Source of the DNA: an uncultured Phascolarctobacterium sp.
GTDB lineage: Bacteria > Bacillota > Negativicutes > Acidaminococcales > Acidaminococcaceae
DNA length: 6,205 bases
Assembly (NCBI GenBank): GCA_900554395.1
Contig: USHB01000098.1
Coordinates: 1 to 6,205 of the forward strand
Direction of reading: 5' to 3'
In this document: in pieces, positions 5,780-6,205 of the stretch
Layout of the letters: each line of letters begins with the position of its first letter
How positions within the stretch are numbered: position 1 is the first letter of the stretch
The notes under the pieces: model-generated
The model's input: only the letters and a program-made list of their open reading frames with translations
Told to the model about the DNA's origin: nothing
The model's database searches: none
Made by a program: the position numbers and the translations under genes

Positions 5780-6205
5780 AAATTTCACCTTTTCGCTGAT
5801 TAAACTGCTTATACATCAAATTTTCTACATATTGACTAGCTAGAGAAGTTTTCTTTTCTAGCACAACTGTAATATAATCATGCATAACATCTTCAATTAA
5901 ATCTACAACATTAACTTTGTCATCATCAGTTGCATATGTAAGCGAAGCTTTACTAATTAATTGCTTATTATTTTCCATATCTTTTAAAGTTTCTTTTACA
6001 GTATTAGCGTCTAATGTATCCTTTTTACCTCTTCCAATGCTTATTGTGATTTCGGCTTTCAATCCATTATACTTATTACAAATTTCCCAAATCTGTGATA
6101 AACTGCTATCTTTAACTTTTACATACTTATCTTTAATATTAGCGAACCCTATTGTTATTTTCCTATAACATTTTGCTTTATCTACTTTTTCAAAAATATC
6201 TTTAT
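5751..6205 (-). CDS. Hypothetical soluble accessory protein, partial (5' end off window)
   Basis: The frame is open from the right edge to a TGA at 5751-5753, giving 150 visible residues; the true start lies outside the window. A TTG at 6062 could serve as a start but has no need to, since about 47 further codons upstream are open and protein-like (for example KITIGFANIKDKYVKV). I do not recognise the family. The visible part has a strand-like segment (LKAEITISIGRGKK), a charged helix (TVKETLKDMENN), a central segment NVVDLIEDVMHDYITVVLEK (98-117), and a C-terminal helix containing NQRKGEIYEIL. No membrane segment, signal peptide or nuclease motif is visible, so it is probably cytoplasmic. 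It is as AT-rich as the downstream membrane protein gene, which it overlaps by 29 nt, so the two are likely translated together. It may be a regulator or sensor partner of that protein; this is inference from context. Confidence 0.72.
   Translation of the reverse strand, partial: KDIFEKVDKAKCYRKITIGFANIKDKYVKVKDSSLSQIWEICNKYNGLKAEITISIGRGKKDTLDANTVKETLKDMENNKQLISKASLTYATDDDKVNVVDLIEDVMHDYITVVLEKKTSLASQYVENLMYKQFNQRKGEIYEILEASNS

Noticed and set aside
5780..5788. GTG start for the membrane protein at 5788
   Set aside because: The GTG belongs to the AAGGTG ribosome site that is well placed for ATG 5779, so the ATG is preferred.

Overview
This 6.2-kb window carries the DNA-packaging and head-assembly start module of a tailed, SPP1-like siphophage or prophage, all transcribed from the minus strand. 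In transcription order (right to left) it holds a two-gene accessory cassette, a terminator, a highly structured intergenic leader, terS, terL, the portal gene, a MuF-type minor head gene, and a partial reading frame that looks like an ADP-ribosyltransferase (ART) toxin domain running off the left edge. The strong AAAGGAGGTG ribosome site, the AT-rich accessory genes and the gene families point to a Bacillota host. A Negativicutes-type host is possible, but I cannot fix the genus from this sequence.

Right part (5751-6205 and 5213-5779): an uncharacterised soluble protein, open to the right edge, overlaps the start of a small four-helix membrane protein. Both are much more AT-rich than the packaging genes, and a hairpin terminator (5166-5191) closes the pair. 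This looks like a phage accessory ('moron') cassette. A role in superinfection exclusion or defence is possible but unproven.

Middle (4992-5165): about 170 nt without a gene, almost all of it foldable. A 76-nt four-way-junction module and a 74-nt stem-closed module lie side by side just upstream of terS. This is a candidate cos/pac site or a structured leader RNA.

Core (533-4975): terS, terL, portal and MuF are tightly packed, with two 14-nt overlaps and one 10-nt gap. They encode the motor that cuts and pumps DNA, the portal through which it passes, and a minor head protein thought to act near the portal. A terminator-like hairpin followed by seven T residues lies inside the 5' end of terL.

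Left part (1-612): the MuF frame stops at 533, exactly where a second frame begins to read GFNGLPRLV and then an ART-like core (GGAQYGQGMYCAADY). The two frames differ by one nucleotide. The simplest reading is a MuF-toxin polymorphic fusion split by a +1 frame change, either by mutation, by recoding, or as a toxin made from its own internal start.
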